Below, one piece after another: positions 37,211 to 50,300 of a stretch of DNA of 64,000 nucleotides. Each line of letters starts with the position of its first letter. Position 1 is the first letter of the stretch. A program made the translations under genes and the position numbers. The stretch spans positions 41,438,501 through 41,502,500 of the forward strand of contig JAMPIT010000230.1 of assembly GCA_026261815.1 (NCBI GenBank), given 5' to 3'. The notes beneath the pieces are model-generated. The model saw only the letters and a list, made by a program, of their open reading frames with translations, had not been told where the DNA came from and made no database searches. This stretch comes from Monarcha castaneiventris obscurior (Eukaryota > Chordata > Aves > Passeriformes > Monarchidae).

Positions 37211-37433
37211 AACTGTGTAAGTTACACTTAAAAGCCTTTGAGGGGTACAAAGCAAAGCTCTCAAATATGGAGAGATTTCAGTCAACACTGCTCAGATGAA
37301 TCAATATTTTATTTTATCACAGTAGTTCATTATGTCACCTCTTCCTCCCGTAACTGTACATCATTCAGATCCAGCTTTGAAGCCAGAGTTATTAATTTCC
37401 TGGGGAGCACTTCTATGGCTCTCATTATTGCGG

Positions 37434-37545
37434 CATCCAAGTACTTTAAAAACATTAATGAATTTATCTTCACAATGTGCCGATAAGGTGAAATGACATT
37501 ATACACCGGGGAAAATGATGCACAGAATCATAATGTCAACAAAGG
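37434..37545 (-). repeat. L2/MIR-like retroposon, antisense, first part
   Basis: 'aagtactttaaaaacattaa', 'tgaatttatcttcacaa', then 'ggggaaaatgatgcacagaa' and 'taatgtcaacaaagga' follow the order of L2/MIR-type elements read in reverse complement: agcactttacaaa.attaat, tgaatt.atcctcacaac, cagatgggg...gaggcacagag, ttaagtgacttgcccaagg. Head sequence of the same kind reappears at 37779-37845, after a 233-bp interruption. Confidence 0.6.
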
Positions 37546-37778
37546 ACATTTAATTTAGATGCCCAACCTGAGATGTTCATGCTCTGATTTTCCAGAAACA
37601 GCACTGGATCATCCTCTCTTTGTTTTGGAGCTGGCTTCTGCTGAGTCCATCACAGTTGGAATTGCTCCATGCTTCCACAGTTCAAAGCGCAGGTGTTCTG
37701 TGCTCTGCTCTAAGCAAACAAAGAAGATGCAATTAATGACTGCCTGCATGGAGTTTGGGTTTTGTGACTGGCATTAGG
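37546..37778. repeat. Probable insertion inside the L2/MIR-like element
   Basis: This segment separates two parts of one retroposon. Its left edge 'tttagatgcccaac' and right edge 'ggcattaggca' are roughly complementary (tttaggtgcc against ggcacctaaa). The inside holds 'ctgattttccagaaacagca', a decayed version of the 'ctgattttcagaggtgctgagca' motif common in sauropsid palindromic repeats. Boundaries and family are inferred. Confidence 0.35.
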
Positions 37779-37845
37779 CACTGAGGCAGAGACAGAATCC
37801 AGTTCCCCAGGGCAGCTTTTCACTGCCCTAAGCACAACCATGGTG
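37779..37845 (-). repeat. L2/MIR-like retroposon, antisense, head part
   Basis: 'actgaggcagagacagaatc', 'cagttccccagg', 'cactgccctaagcaca' and 'accatggt' match the reverse complement of the SINE head region (agtggcagagccagaatc, cagtcctgtgccctaaccacta, gaccatgct). Orientation and order agree with the part at 37434-37545. Confidence 0.45.
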
Positions 37846-40800
37846 GTTTTCCAAGCCCTTACCTCAGTCTTGTTGGACTGTCCAGTGGTGAGGCAGCGAT
37901 GCAGCGAACAGCAAGTTCCTTCGTGTTGTGACCTTGACTTGCTGAATGTGTGTAGTCAGTCCTTGCTCTTACACTGAGTGAGGCTGAGTAGTAGATTAAA
38001 AACCAAGCTGTATGAGTTTAGTATTTGCGTTGTCGCAGCGTGTACAGACCGTAGCCAGTGCAGATTTTTTGCACTGCAGGGATAGATGCACCAAATGGGC
38101 TCTCATTCCTTCATATTGATTCCTATCTTCTGTAACTCTATTGTGGCAATCTTAGCACACAGGAGCAGAGACTTCTGAAGCAGAGAGAAGCTGCAATTTT
38201 ATTTGAAAAGGATCCTTCTTTGTGTCCCTGGGTGGCCTCAAATTGTGTGAGCTGATTTGGGGATGAGGTGAGAACCATGTCACACAATACACCCGTGGCT
38301 AGGCATCTCCTGTCTTTGTCCTAGCAAGGCTGAACTCATGTTTCAGAAGTGCATTGCACCCAAAAGACACAACATGTTTTCCCTGAGTTTTTACAGCCTG
38401 TAGAAGCAAAGCCATGGTGCAGTCAAGCAGGACATGGAGGAGGCAGTCTCTGTTTCGATGAAAGACTTCTCTTTAGTAGAAAAAGAGAGGATAGAAAGGC
38501 ACAGAGAATGTTTTTCAGATGCACAAATCTATTAGGCTCTATTAGCTTTCACAATGAGAAGGGAGTCTCACTGAAGTCTGTACCTGCAAAAATCCTGCTG
38601 TAATAATCCAGTGTCCCCAAAATCCTCTCCTGTTCTGTTGAAGACCATTCTTCCCCATTTTCCTTCATGAGTTCATTTTCATATGGAATCTCATTGTGAT
38701 GGAACAAAGTCACTGGAATTACTCCAGGTTTACAATCAGCAGCTCGGAACATGGCTTAGCCCATCTCAGTGTAGCAAATAATATCTAACACACCTGAAAC
38801 TGTCCTCATTACATTTTAGCTGCAGTCAGTTATTCAGGCAGATGTTTATTTATTAAATCCACCTATCAGTCCTTCACCTAAGCAGTCTTATTCTTTCCCT
38901 GTCTAGGCTCTTCCTTACCTCTGTCAGAAAAAAAAAGGAACAACTTTCTTCAAATGGTGCCATTGGCTTGCACTGCTTCATGAATCCTGAGCCAGGTGCT
39001 GTGTCTATACTGAAATCTCCTGTCAGGGTCAGTGGGCTTCACCTGAGAAGGAACTTCACAGTCCCAGGCAGTAAATGAGACTCTTCACTAACCTATTAGA
39101 ATAAGCTGTGCATGTGAGCATAATCTTACTTGACAGCATAATGTGTTTTTAGATGCTGGTGTTTTGAGATTTCCCATTTTTTTTATATGTATTTCCTTCT
39201 GGTTTACTTGCACCTCTGTATATGCCAGAGAACCTTTTGAAGGAGGGAAGATGAGCTGTTCAGCCAGTAGCCGTCTTGCTGGCTGCACAGAGTGAAAGGG
39301 AAGAAAATAAGGCACGACATGCTAAATCCTCTCTAAAGCTACAGACCTGTCATGTCGAGCTAAATCTCTGTCAGTGCCAGGTTAGCATCTTGCCCTATCA
39401 TCTTACCCTACCTCTCCTTCTTTTGCTTTCCGTCCCCCTCTCCAAAACCTTAAGCTGTAGATGTCACATTGATAGAGCATTATTATTATTCAGAGTTGCA
39501 TAAAAAGTGAATTTACATTGAGTAAAACCAATAAGCCGTGCTGCTCTGACATTTAATTTTCTTGGAAATTCTTCCTATTGAATCAGACAGCACTATATGC
39601 ATTTTCAAATGAAATGCAGTGTTTGCACTACAGTAACCTTGTAGGCAGAAGAATGAGTAATTTGGAAATTACCAAGAGCCTATTTCCTGCCACCTCCCTC
39701 CAAACCCAAATTTTTATCGGGCTATACTTATGTGTGATGCCGTGTAAAATTTTCATTTTATTTCCACCCACTGTCTCAAAATGGTGTGCAAAATAGTCTT
39801 CTATAATAAGGGTTGCTATTAATGGCTGTTTCACTGGTTGGTAGTCTCCTGTTTTTTCTGTGGCCATTTCTTCCTTTGACATCAAACCCCAGGAAAGTTG
39901 AGGCTAAATAAATGGTGTCCCTTGAGCTAGACAAGGTTATAATAAACTCTGAGATGAAATGTCAAGTCTAAGCAGGTGTACTATTCTACTTTCCAGTGTA
40001 TGTTGATCAGCCTGCCAAAGCAGAGCAGTCATATTTCAGAGCTCACTTTATCACCCTTCTCTTCTTACCATATTGAATGTCTGATTATAAAGGAGGTAGT
40101 AAATGGCTCTGTTAAAAGGAGGTTTGACCAGAGAGGCGTAGGTCAAGACATCATCTTACTTTCTCTGTCAAATGATTATGCATTTATGCATCCATCCATC
40201 CAGATCTGCCAAAGATGTCCCTATTCTTAGAGCTGAAGTTGTTATAATTTCACAGAAGAAGCTACTTCAGACAGACTTTGTCTTTGAATTGATAGACTTC
40301 ATTTCAAGATGAATGTGTGCTCTAAAATAGCTGAGCAAAGGAAACCAGCAAACACTTCACTTGGGACTGCCCCTGAACTAACACCGTGTCATGGGGGCAA
40401 GAGGATCTGGCAAAGCACACAAGGAGGTCTAAAAATGCCCAACTTTTCACATTTGTTTACCCTACTGATATTTTTACTAAAAACATTATAAACCATATTG
40501 GGTTTTCTTGGGATTTATGGACTGTTAAAAAAGCTGGCAATATAGGTTAGTATTAAATACATTAATGCACCATTGAGTCTGAATGGTTAAGAATTCAAAA
40601 GGTGGTTACGCTTTCCTACCATGCTTTTTTCAATTATAATGTTTCTTTCAATCTTAGGTACTCGTGTATGTCTATTATAACCTGTCATTGTGAAATTAGA
40701 TCCTTTTGCTGTACTTACGTAACATGATTAGAGCTGGTTCAAAACATTCAATCCAAAACTGACATGGAAACGATCTTGAACATATATTTTGATGAGAAAT

Positions 40801-40860
40801 TTAATATGATTTTCTTTTGACTGAAAAGAAAAAGGAAATACGTTGTATAGGTTTATTAAA
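37846..40860. other. Gene-free DNA
   Basis: No gene was recognised. Only short microsatellite-like words occur: (TTA)4 at 39479-39490 and (ATCC)3-4 near 40190. Confidence 0.6.
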
Positions 40861-40895
40861 TTTTTTTCCTTTCTTCTTCCTTTTTTTTTCCTTTT
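40861..40895. repeat. 35-nt homopyrimidine tract
   Basis: An uninterrupted run of T and C on the plus strand. Long homopurine-homopyrimidine tracts can adopt triplex DNA in vitro; no further function is implied. Confidence 0.85.
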
Positions 40896-43160
40896 GTCAC
40901 TGGGAGAGGCATGCTAGTATAAGTAGGGAAGGAAAGACAAACAGAAAACATAGCTATCATCTATAAATATATACATAAACAAACATATATATGCAATTTA
41001 ACATTACAATAATGAATGCATTGCTGTTAATTTAATTTTTTGTGGCATCTGAAGTGGTTATGTTCTCCTTAACTGTGGGATATTGTTTGGTACAATGGGA
41101 TGGGCCACAACCAAAATACACAGGCAGGGCACTCTGACCTGATTCAAAGTTCTTCTTCATCCATCTTCTGTTTTCAGAAAGGCTGGGTTAGCATCTGGTG
41201 GAGCCAGAAGAGCACTACATTGCTGTCCTTCACTGATGATTATTTCCTCTGTGCTTTGTAGATGTAAACCAGCCTAGGGAGTTGAGAGGCAAGGCAGAAT
41301 GGATAGGTCTGCTGTGCTTATCTTACAGCGGGTCAGATGAAATTGCCTTAGAGATGGCCAAAAACTTAATTAGCCTATCTTGATCTTTTTCTTCTTGCAT
41401 ATCCTTCAATCTCCTTAATCTTTACAGTCTCTTGAGGAAAGTTAGTACGAGGGACCGAGGGACCTTCTTTACAGGTGAAGTTTTCAAAGCCAAACCTCAG
41501 TATGTGAGATTTTTGTCAAAAAAATGTCAAAAAGTTAGAGGCACTTTCCTCTCTTAGCTTGCATCTTTAGTTCACTGTAAATCAAATAATGCTGATGGAC
41601 AATATTGAGCCTCCTTTGTGGTGGTGTCTTAAGGGTTATTTGTTTAGCTGGGTAATTGTGAGGTTCACTAAAGGGAAGATGATCTTGCAGTTAAAATGTT
41701 ATATTGAGATGTTTCCATCTCTACTATAGATTTCCTTTGAAGTCATCTGGGCCCTGTGTAACACTGTTTTCAGGGCTTCAATACAGTATGTTTGACAGCA
41801 CAGGACTTGCTTGCATTTTGGAGTACTTAAGCGTCTTTGTGAAAATGGTATTTTGGCCTGAATTTCAGACACGCAGAGCATGCATCCTCCTCTTTGTGTA
41901 CAGCTGGTGCTTTCCATTCTTGAGAATTTGACCCAGTCAATCCACCTTAGGAATACAGTGCCATATTATAAGAGAGGGAAAATAGTACCTTCTCTTTTGC
42001 GTGCTTTTTTTCTTCTCTACTTGAAATACTTGCATTTAATCTAGCTGAATAATGTGAAAAGCTTGATTTCAGCTGCTTCACAAAGGTAAACCCTTCTTCC
42101 ACTCTCCTATGTCTATTACAATGCAGACAAAGCTATTTGCTTGCCTGTCCTCTACATTAAGTCTTTTTTTATTGTATATCCTACACAATGGGAACAAGAG
42201 AGTAGTTTAACACAGCTGCAGAGAAGTTAACCCCATAAGCCTTGAAATCCTTGTAGCTGGTGAAAGCTCTGGGTGAGACTCCTTTTACAAATGTTGACAT
42301 CCTCATTTTCAGTGTTACGGGCTGAAATCCATGGATTGACCTTCAGCCCTCTGAAACTCAGTGGAGAGAAACAGCCCCACATAAGGAATGGGCCCCCTCC
42401 TCCCAGAAGAGGCATTTTAAACAGGACATAAGCATCAGGCTTCAGAGGAGCCAATCCCCTGCTCTCTGCAGAGAGAGTTTCAGTGAGTAAATCAAATGTC
42501 ACATCCACAGTGTGGACATCCTGAGGCCCAGAAGATGCTATAGAAATCCTTCAGGGAAAACCCACCATCACAGAGTGGTGTGGAAGTAGAGCTTGTTTCT
42601 ACATCCATTCCCTGCTGTGACTGAGAAGGAAGAACAAGCTTTATTTTCTTTATTTTTTCAGATGTTATAGAGATATCTTTACTAACATTGTCTTGTTTGC
42701 CAAAAAAGTCTTTTAGCAGGAGAACTTCCAATGGTTATAAAGTTTTCCTGTCAAAGAGCAGGCAATTTACACTGCTGAATGCTTCTTTGTCAGTCCAGCC
42801 TGTTAAATTTTCATCATGATCTTGAAATGAATATTAAAAGATTTTCTTTGGTTTGGCTCTCATAAGACCCACAAAGAATATTCTGAAAAATTACATAAGT
42901 TAGTCTTAAATTTGTCATATTTCATTTAAAAAAAAAGTCTTTTCAAGAGGACAGTGAAAGGTGCTTTTCAATAAGGACTTTTTCTGTTCAACTTTCTTGA
43001 CTCAGTTGTTTCACTTTTCATGTTTCCTTGTGAAAGATTATTCTCCTTGAAACTCAGAGAAGTTGGACTTTTTTTCTTCAGTTATCCAAAATAGCATGTT
43101 TCAAGGTATGCAATAAAATTTCATTCTCAAGGTTTCAAATGCCCATATATTCACATGTAT
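40896..43160. other. Gene-free DNA
   Basis: No gene was recognised. An 8-bp tandem duplication (gagggacc twice) lies at 41449-41464. Confidence 0.6.
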
Positions 43161-43220
43161 TGAGGGGATTACTTACTAGGAAAGAGAATATTGCAAGGTG
43201 TCCACAGGGATTTCACAAAA
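43161..43220 (+). repeat. Unclassified interspersed repeat, copy A
   Basis: Aligns without gaps to 45537-45596 with 50 of 60 positions identical (hand count), including a 17-bp exact block (tgtccacagggatttca). Weaker gapped similarity continues for about 40-50 bp to the right. Same orientation as copy B. I do not recognise the family, and no terminal repeats were found. Confidence 0.65.
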
Positions 43221-45536
43221 ATATTTCGCTATTTCATCATTGAATATTTTATATTCAGCCATATACAAGTTTTAAACTGAGCACAAAAGTCTTCCCCTCT
43301 TCAACCCTAATATGTATTAATGACCAAATTCTAATTATCCCTACAGCTGCTAAGTCAGTTTGGTCTTTATGAAGATGTTAGCTTCTCAGGGCTCCACAGA
43401 CATGAATGATGTAAAGGAAAGGCCTCCTCTTTTCTTATTCTAAAAATTTTCCGAAATGGTCATGTCTCTTATGAAATGACCTTTCATTTCTGCCCTGGTA
43501 TTTTTCCTCTGTTTTCCCTACCCTTTGAATGATTGCCTTTTGCTGTTCAGTGATTGATCATGAGGTGTCCATGGGTGCCAAGACATTAAATAGCCAAAGG
43601 CAACAGGAGTTTCACCTGGCCTTTTCAGACTAAGTCCTTCCCCTGGCCATGGTCGCTTAGATGTGAGGTTCTTCATGCCCATCTGTTTTTATGACACTGA
43701 ACCCTGAGATTGTAGGCCTTTCTTTCCTCTCCCTTTCATCAACATGCCCCAGGTTTGACGTGTGAACAAAGGAAGATAGTGAAGGGTGAGCTAGCTGTCA
43801 GTGTCCTCCACTTGCCACACAAATGACAGTAGCCTTTAAGTGGTCATCTTGCCTTGAGTTGTTCATGGAAACACTGTCACAGCTGGGAGGAGGGCTGTGG
43901 GAACACAGTCATTTGAACTGCTGTTAGAGAGATAGGGAATGGGGACATCAACAGTCACTGATGAAGTAGGGAAGCTGAGGAAAAGGGAACAATTGCTGTC
44001 AGGGTTTCCTTGCGTATCGACACTACTTTCACGGTGTGTTTTTCTTGACTGGTGTTTATCTTTGTGCTAATGGGGAGGTATGGATTCAAACACCTATACA
44101 AGAAAAACCACAGCCAGCCTTGGGCCCAGTGGGGATTGTAGATGCTCTGCATCTGAATCCAGAGAGGCAAGGCTTTGGGAAGATTGGGGTTTTTTTTATG
44201 GATGCTCTGCGGTTCTGTGCTTCCAAGTTCTTGTCACATAGGATGCAAGAAAAGCATGGTAGTAGCTCTAGTTCAGTTCCTACCTGACTATTCCTTATGC
44301 ATGTGTGACAGGTCTGCACTCCACCACCAAGACTGGTTTTATTCAGCTGTGATGTCCTGAAGGTAGACCCTACTATTTGGAGACCTTAGGAAAGCAAAGG
44401 ATGTACACTTTTGAGGATAATTTTGGAAGTAGATATGAATTTCTGATTCTTAGATCAGCAAAGAGGAATCTACTTCAAAAAGTGCTGAAAGATTTAAGTA
44501 TGAAGTGGACATAAATATAAAAAATGCTGCACTCAGGATGTTATGAAGAAAGATGGTGATGGTAGTATGCATGTTCCAAGCACTGGGAAATAAATCACAG
44601 CAAACAATGTGGCACATGTTGAACAAGAACAGAGAATTCTTGCTCAGAGGAATCTTACTACTGCAAGTTAATCATCTTTTTTATTAGCATGCCCTGAAGC
44701 TTTTTGGGATATAAATATTGCAAAATAACATCTGGATTGTGGAAGTAGGCCATAAAATTTAAAAACAAATCATGAATGCTGGAAAACACAAAATTGTGCT
44801 TGAGCCTTGTGTAGTCAAGAAGGGGACCCTTGTTTCTTTTCATGAGGCGCACTGGAATACCCACTGTGACTAACCCATGGGAAGCTGTGGATGAAGATCT
44901 TGGTGGTGGAACTTGCACTGGGGGATTAACTCCTGGGGGTAGTCCCAGCTCTCTTGAGTTGTAAGTGAGGAGCCTCTGCTGTTGATGTCTTAAATTTGTT
45001 GAACATCCTGGGGCAATATTACACTGAAGGGATCAAGGCTGGGTTTCCTTGATAGGAGAGTCAGAAAAGATTGGAAGTACTTCTGAGTCTGTCTGCTTTT
45101 TCTCTTTCATTTTCCGCAGAAATACTATTGTTGAAAATGGTCTGTGATGTAGCTTTTTCTTTTTTCCAGAATGATCCATAGCAGAGAGAAGGCATTCAGG
45201 AACAGCATAGTAAGGTTGACATGCTTTCTGGATGGGAGTGGCATGTCTTTTGCCTGTTTCCTCTTTTCATTACCATTTTTCAGCTTCTTTGTTTCAGTCT
45301 CCTGGTTTCCGTTTGACAGACAGAACAAAAAAAGGGTTCTCCACTGACTGTTAGCTTTGCCTCAGCATGCATCTTCTGTTCTTTCTCCTCTATTTCTTCT
45401 TTAATTTAAGGCCTGGTTGGCATTTTTTTTTCCCATCAGATATAATGAATGGCTGGGAGCTGTCGGCTGTTTTGGACTCTTTTGTCTTCAATCCATCATT
45501 ATGTCTTCATTGTCCTCTTTAATTTAACTGAGATGT
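43221..45536. other. Gene-free DNA between the two related segments
   Basis: No gene was recognised. Apart from the two end copies, the interval shows no obvious repeat. TGATTGAT occurs at 43551-43558. Confidence 0.55.
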
Positions 45537-45596
45537 TGAGGGGATCACTTACTGTGAAAGATAGTATTGCTGGCTGTCCACAGGGATTTCACACAT
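45537..45596 (+). repeat. Unclassified interspersed repeat, copy B
   Basis: The partner of 43161-43220, in direct orientation 2.4 kb away. The divergence (about 17%) means either an old tandem-type local duplication or two insertions of one element. An overlapping 65-codon frame (45449-45646) is not mirrored by an intact frame in copy A, so coding conservation is not supported. Confidence 0.65.
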
Positions 45597-45913
45597 CTAT
45601 TCATCATCTTGGTAAGATAAACTATATACGAAATATTGTGTACTAAAAAATTCAAAATATGTTAGTCCATTTCAGACACCAAGTGCTTAACCAATATTTT
45701 CAAATACAGGTGTCTGTGATGAGGCATGTGACACCTTTTCTGCATAAAAATTTCCTCTAGTTTAAGTATTGAAGATGGGTATTTCAAACTTGAAATTGAT
45801 TTGACTACAAACTTGTACTAACTTTATTATTTTGTTTCAAAGTATGTCAGTAGGTACACCAATATGACTTGCAATATAGAACTGAGATGAAAGTCCTAAT
45901 TACACCTTTATTT

Positions 45914-45980
45914 CCTGGTTTTCAGAGGGAGTTCAGAGCAACTGGGAATATGCCCATTCACTTGGAGACCAAAATCTAGG
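45914..45980. repeat. Possible palindromic 'ttttcagag' repeat fragment
   Basis: 'tggttttcagagggagttca' followed by 'gcccattcacttggagacca' and 'aaaatctagg' follows the order of the sauropsid palindromic repeat (tgattttcagaggtgctga, cccattgacttcaatggga, gaaaatctggcc). Diverged and short. Confidence 0.38.
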
Positions 45981-46821
45981 AAATTAAGTTTAGAATACTT
46001 TAAAAAAAAAAAATCTCAAGGATCAGGTATATTTGTATCAGATAATTCCATCAAATACTCAGAATGGCTTCTTGAACATTAAAGCTCAGTATATTTCAAA
46101 ATTAATCATTTGGAGAAGTCTACTCCCAAAAAACCTCAGGGAAGCGTTGAAGAAATGAGTGCGGAGTATAAAATTGATACAAAACTCAGAGACTCACATT
46201 AGATTTTGGATTTTTGAAGTTTAGCACACATTTTCCAACTAAATTTTTTTCCAAGACCACTTCTGCTTCTACTCATTCTTCTTTTTCTCATAAGCGACAG
46301 TTCGTGTATTTAAAACAGGTGGCGATACTCTGGTTTTAAATTAAACTGCCCAAAGTCAGGAGCTGGCCGTGTGTCTGCATTTTCCATCTGCATATGCACA
46401 ACTTTGCTGATCTATTAGTGCCTAAAACTACATACTCACATACCTAAGAGAACTCGGGTTGGTGAACTAGAGCACTCTCAGCTACCAGACACTCAATCTG
46501 TAACTTTTCTTGATTGTGATAAATAAATGTATGTATCACAGGAGACCTGCAAAAGATTTTCATAAGATAAAGGCTCCAAAACCCAGGGAAAGAGTTTTTG
46601 GATTAGATGTGCCTGCAGGGCCATGAGAGAGTATTATGATGGCTGGACATGGGTTGATACTCAGAAAGGTGGTTTCCTGTGCAGCTCTTGAAATGTCTGA
46701 CCGTGATACTTTGCTTTGTCTTCTCAGAGGTACAGAAGAATTTCCATGATTGGAAGGTATTGTTTTAGAAACTGTGGCAACTTCAGAAGTCCTTATATCC
46801 TATAGGTATATATTTGTAGTG
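45981..46821. other. Gene-free AT-rich DNA
   Basis: Nothing recognised except a short A-run near 46003-46014. Confidence 0.6.
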
Positions 46822-46851
46822 TAATAATAATAATAATAATAATAGTAGTAA
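46822..46851. repeat. TAA trinucleotide microsatellite
   Basis: Ten trinucleotide units: seven TAA, two TAG, one TAA. It sits about 50 bp upstream of the CR1-like ORF2 remnant and could be length-polymorphic. Confidence 0.95.
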
Positions 46852-46904
46852 CAGTAATTCAGCTCTTCATTGGTATCTGTTAGAAAAGTCAGGGTAGTAA
46901 ATGA

Positions 46905-47378
46905 TTGCATGGTAAAAATGGCAGATGAAATTCTGTGATGATAATTGCAAAGTCCCATCCACAGGCGAAAATTAGTCCTAGCTCTAAATACCTGAGGATA
47001 GACTTCAGATGTGTTATTGTTACTCAGCAGTCAGCTCTATAAACACTGGAGTAGAGCTCATGAAGACAAAGAGAATCATAGGCACAACTGGAAGGAGAGT
47101 AGAGAAGAAACAGGAAATATCACTGTGCAATATGAAACTCCAGTACACACTCAAGTTTGGGTGGCTGCATGCAATTTTGTTCCCTACTACTCAGATCTGA
47201 ACTGGAATGGATATGTTCAGCTTAAGGCATGGCAGTTATCAGACATAAGGTGTATCTTCTTTATGAAAGAAGCAAAAAGACAGGAATTCCTCAGCTTGAA
47301 AAAGAGATTCTAAATGTTGTAATGAAAGACTAAAATTGTATGACCTGGAGGAGATAAGTAAGGAATAATTCTTTTCAA
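46905..47378 (+). mobile_element. Decayed CR1-superfamily LINE, ORF2 C-terminal remnant
   Basis: The nucleotide order matches the region downstream of the reverse-transcriptase catalytic core in CR1/L3-type LINEs: 'ggcagatgaaattctgtgat', 'gataattgcaaagt', then 'gagaatcataggcacaactg', 'aaacaggaaatatcactgtg', 'ggctgcatgcaattttg', and finally 'ctcagcttgaaaaagaga'. In the frame beginning at 47009, residues KRIIGTTGRRVEKKQEIS and, further on, a degraded 'LEYCVQFW' segment (FGWLHAILF) correspond to the conserved C-terminal motifs of CR1-type polymerases. Frames shift several times and stops are present, so it is a pseudogene. The catalytic core upstream is not recognisable. Confidence 0.65.
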
Positions 47379-50300
47379 GTTAAAAATATATGGTACCTCA
47401 GGTAATTTATTCCACTCAGGGTTGCTGGAGAGAGAGCAAGCTATGCCAGGGTGTAAAGACTACTTTGCACTGAGGCTGTTTCACAAATCATTTCCCTGCT
47501 GTCCTGCTCGCAGCTCATGTTAAAGTCGGGGTAATGGGCTTGCTGGAGCTTTCACCTGGCTGGGTGCAGTAGTGGTTCCTCTGTTCTCAAGTCAGGTCTT
47601 GATTCAGGGACCTAATGGGCTGGTTCATCTGCCTCAACTTTGTGCGGCCTTGATAATCATTGCAAGCAGTCTCTGCCTTTGGAAAACCATCATTGGTGCT
47701 CCTGGGATTCCAAAGTTGTACAAGTAAATCTTATTAGATGTCTCTTGCCTTACAATAAAACAAATCTTTGTTTTGCACACATTTCTGTGTGTGCACAAGA
47801 AATAAGATATTACAACTGTGGAAAGTTTAATTGCAGTGTTTTCTACATATGTTTAAATATAAGTTACTTGAACCAGATGATCATCGCGGTTCCCTTCCGA
47901 CTGAAATGTTCTCTTCTATTAAGCCAAAGTCACAGTAAGGACTTCGAAGAAATTGAGACATTGTAAATTAATGGCAACATTTCATTTATGTATGTTCACT
48001 GAGTTCTCTAGCTATAATTTTATGGCCATGTAGTCAAAAGTATAAATCTTCTGAGACCAGCAGAAGAACACAGTTAAAGTTTTCCAGTGATAACCTTTGT
48101 TTCTTTCCCCATATGCACACTAGTTAATATTTCTTAGCACAGGTTAAATTCCCGGTCTAAATAAATATATACACAAAAGCATACAATTTATTTTAACCAC
48201 AATACCAGAATTTATAAGTAAATACCTTTATTTATTATGGATAGCATTAATATGGAGATGGAAGAGAAATACAAAAAAATTGTGGTTCACAGCCAAGAAC
48301 TGCATCACATCAACATTGCCAAGCATAGTTCAAATTATACAAAGTCAATTATGTAGATTTAGGGCTGTAATTTCAGGCTTTCCCTTTTTCCCCATTATAT
48401 TTTTATGACTTCAGATGGGTCAGTGCTTGTAAATCCTGTTTTGACACAAACTTAATTTATTTGTACTTTGTAAGAGTACTTGGGTGTATGGTATCTACAT
48501 TGTCAGTGGCTTATCTAGTTTTTGTCTCTTCCTGCATATATTTCTATTAATATCTTAGTGGCTGCTAAACACAGACCTTTTGTATATGTTTCTTTGAAGA
48601 GTGGTATAGTAGACTATATGATGCCTGTTTATGCATAAAGACTGAGGTTTTTTTACTACATCTGGTTTGTCATTTGGTAAACCATAAGAATAAAAGGGTA
48701 AAAGAAGTCCCTCAGCAAGTTTCCATGATAAAACTATAGCATGAATCTAACATCGATTCTAATTAAAAATTGTAAGCTAATTCACAGGTGATTGCTTCCA
48801 TTTAGGAGAAATCACCTAGCAACTGCTGACATTTCTGCAAGTTACTGAGATGTTTTTAAGGTCCAGTTTTAAATGGAAAGTGTGGGAGAATCCAAACACA
48901 CAAGCATCCGTGTGCATAAATTTCCGTGTGGACTAACTTAACAAAACCCAAGCGTCTTTTGTTACAGGCAAGAAAAGTCACGACCCTTTTGAGTTTTCCA
49001 CATAAAAGTCAAATATAGTTCTTTTTTCACAAACTCTGCAGCATTTGTAAAGTTCAAAGGTGTTACTCATTGGTTTGACTTGTTTATCTTATGTCTTCAA
49101 GATTGCATTTTAAATAAGCTCTGATAGATTTATATGCATGTTAAAATGACTCAGAAATGTCCCTAGGAGTTCAGAAGATGAAAATGTGTTGAACTGAAAG
49201 CTAGAGGATACTACATTCTATTTAGTGTAGACCAGGGACCTTTCAGGAAGGTGATCTCAGTGTCCTGCTTTTCAAAGTTTGTTCTGAATATTTAGCAAAT
49301 TCTTTTTTCTGGAAAAAGAGCTTAAATGCTCTGTTGTCTTTGGGTACTCGGTGAGACATTACTCACAGCAGTGCTTTGGGACCACATTTGCTTTTCACTT
49401 CTGATTTATGCATTTATTTTCCTCACAATGTGAATAATTAATATCAGCATGATTGGGATTTGTTTTTTCATAATATTTTTTAAACCGAAGTGAAAAAATG
49501 TCCATATCAAGTATTTGACAATACCATGGGAGGACACATAAAATGTTACTAGTTACTCCCCAAGTGGGCAAAGGCAGGGAGGTAGGGTGATCACATATTT
49601 TTGCCACACAGCATTTTCAGACAGCAGACGCCAGAATAATGAGATCCTTTTCTACACCAAGACAGTTCAGTTTAGAAGATACAGAAAATGTCTAAAGGCA
49701 CAGAGAAGGTTCTCCAGCCCAGGTAGCTGGTGGGGTGTATCAGGAAGGGATATGACCTACGACAGCTGAAACATGAAGCTAAAAATGCCGGGACAAAGCT
49801 GTCCTCTGTGCTACCATTTCAGCAGAGTTTGAGATCTCCTCCACGATGGCACCACTGAAATTTTCATTGGGAAAGGAAGGAGTGGGCTTTCTCCTTGTTG
49901 TACTTCTTGAGGGATGTGAAAAGGGGAGGCTCAGGGAGAAAACTGCAGCGCCATGTGCCCAGCACAGCTGCCTGGTGGTGTCTGCATCTCGTGTTTGCTT
50001 CTCCACTGAGGACTCTTTCTGCAAATGAAAAAGACTCCTATAAAATTAATTTTATCAAGCCATAAGCCCGACATGAAAGTAATTTTCAGTGTGTTTATTT
50101 GGCATACTCTTGAGAAATTTTCCCCTGTTTGGCCATAACACTATCTGTCTCTGCCAAGCTCTTGGAGAGCATGGCTAAAGAAGCAAGGTGCAATTAGGCA
50201 ATTTCCCATTGCTTATCAATACAGTTTTCCTGTGGAGTGTCATCTTACTTTGTAATGAGCATGTGTAACAAGGCAGCCTATATGTTTCATACATAATTTT

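Noticed and set aside
44131..44211. Repeated word 'gatgctctgc' about 70 bp apart
   Set aside because: The match does not extend beyond ten bases, so it is likely chance.
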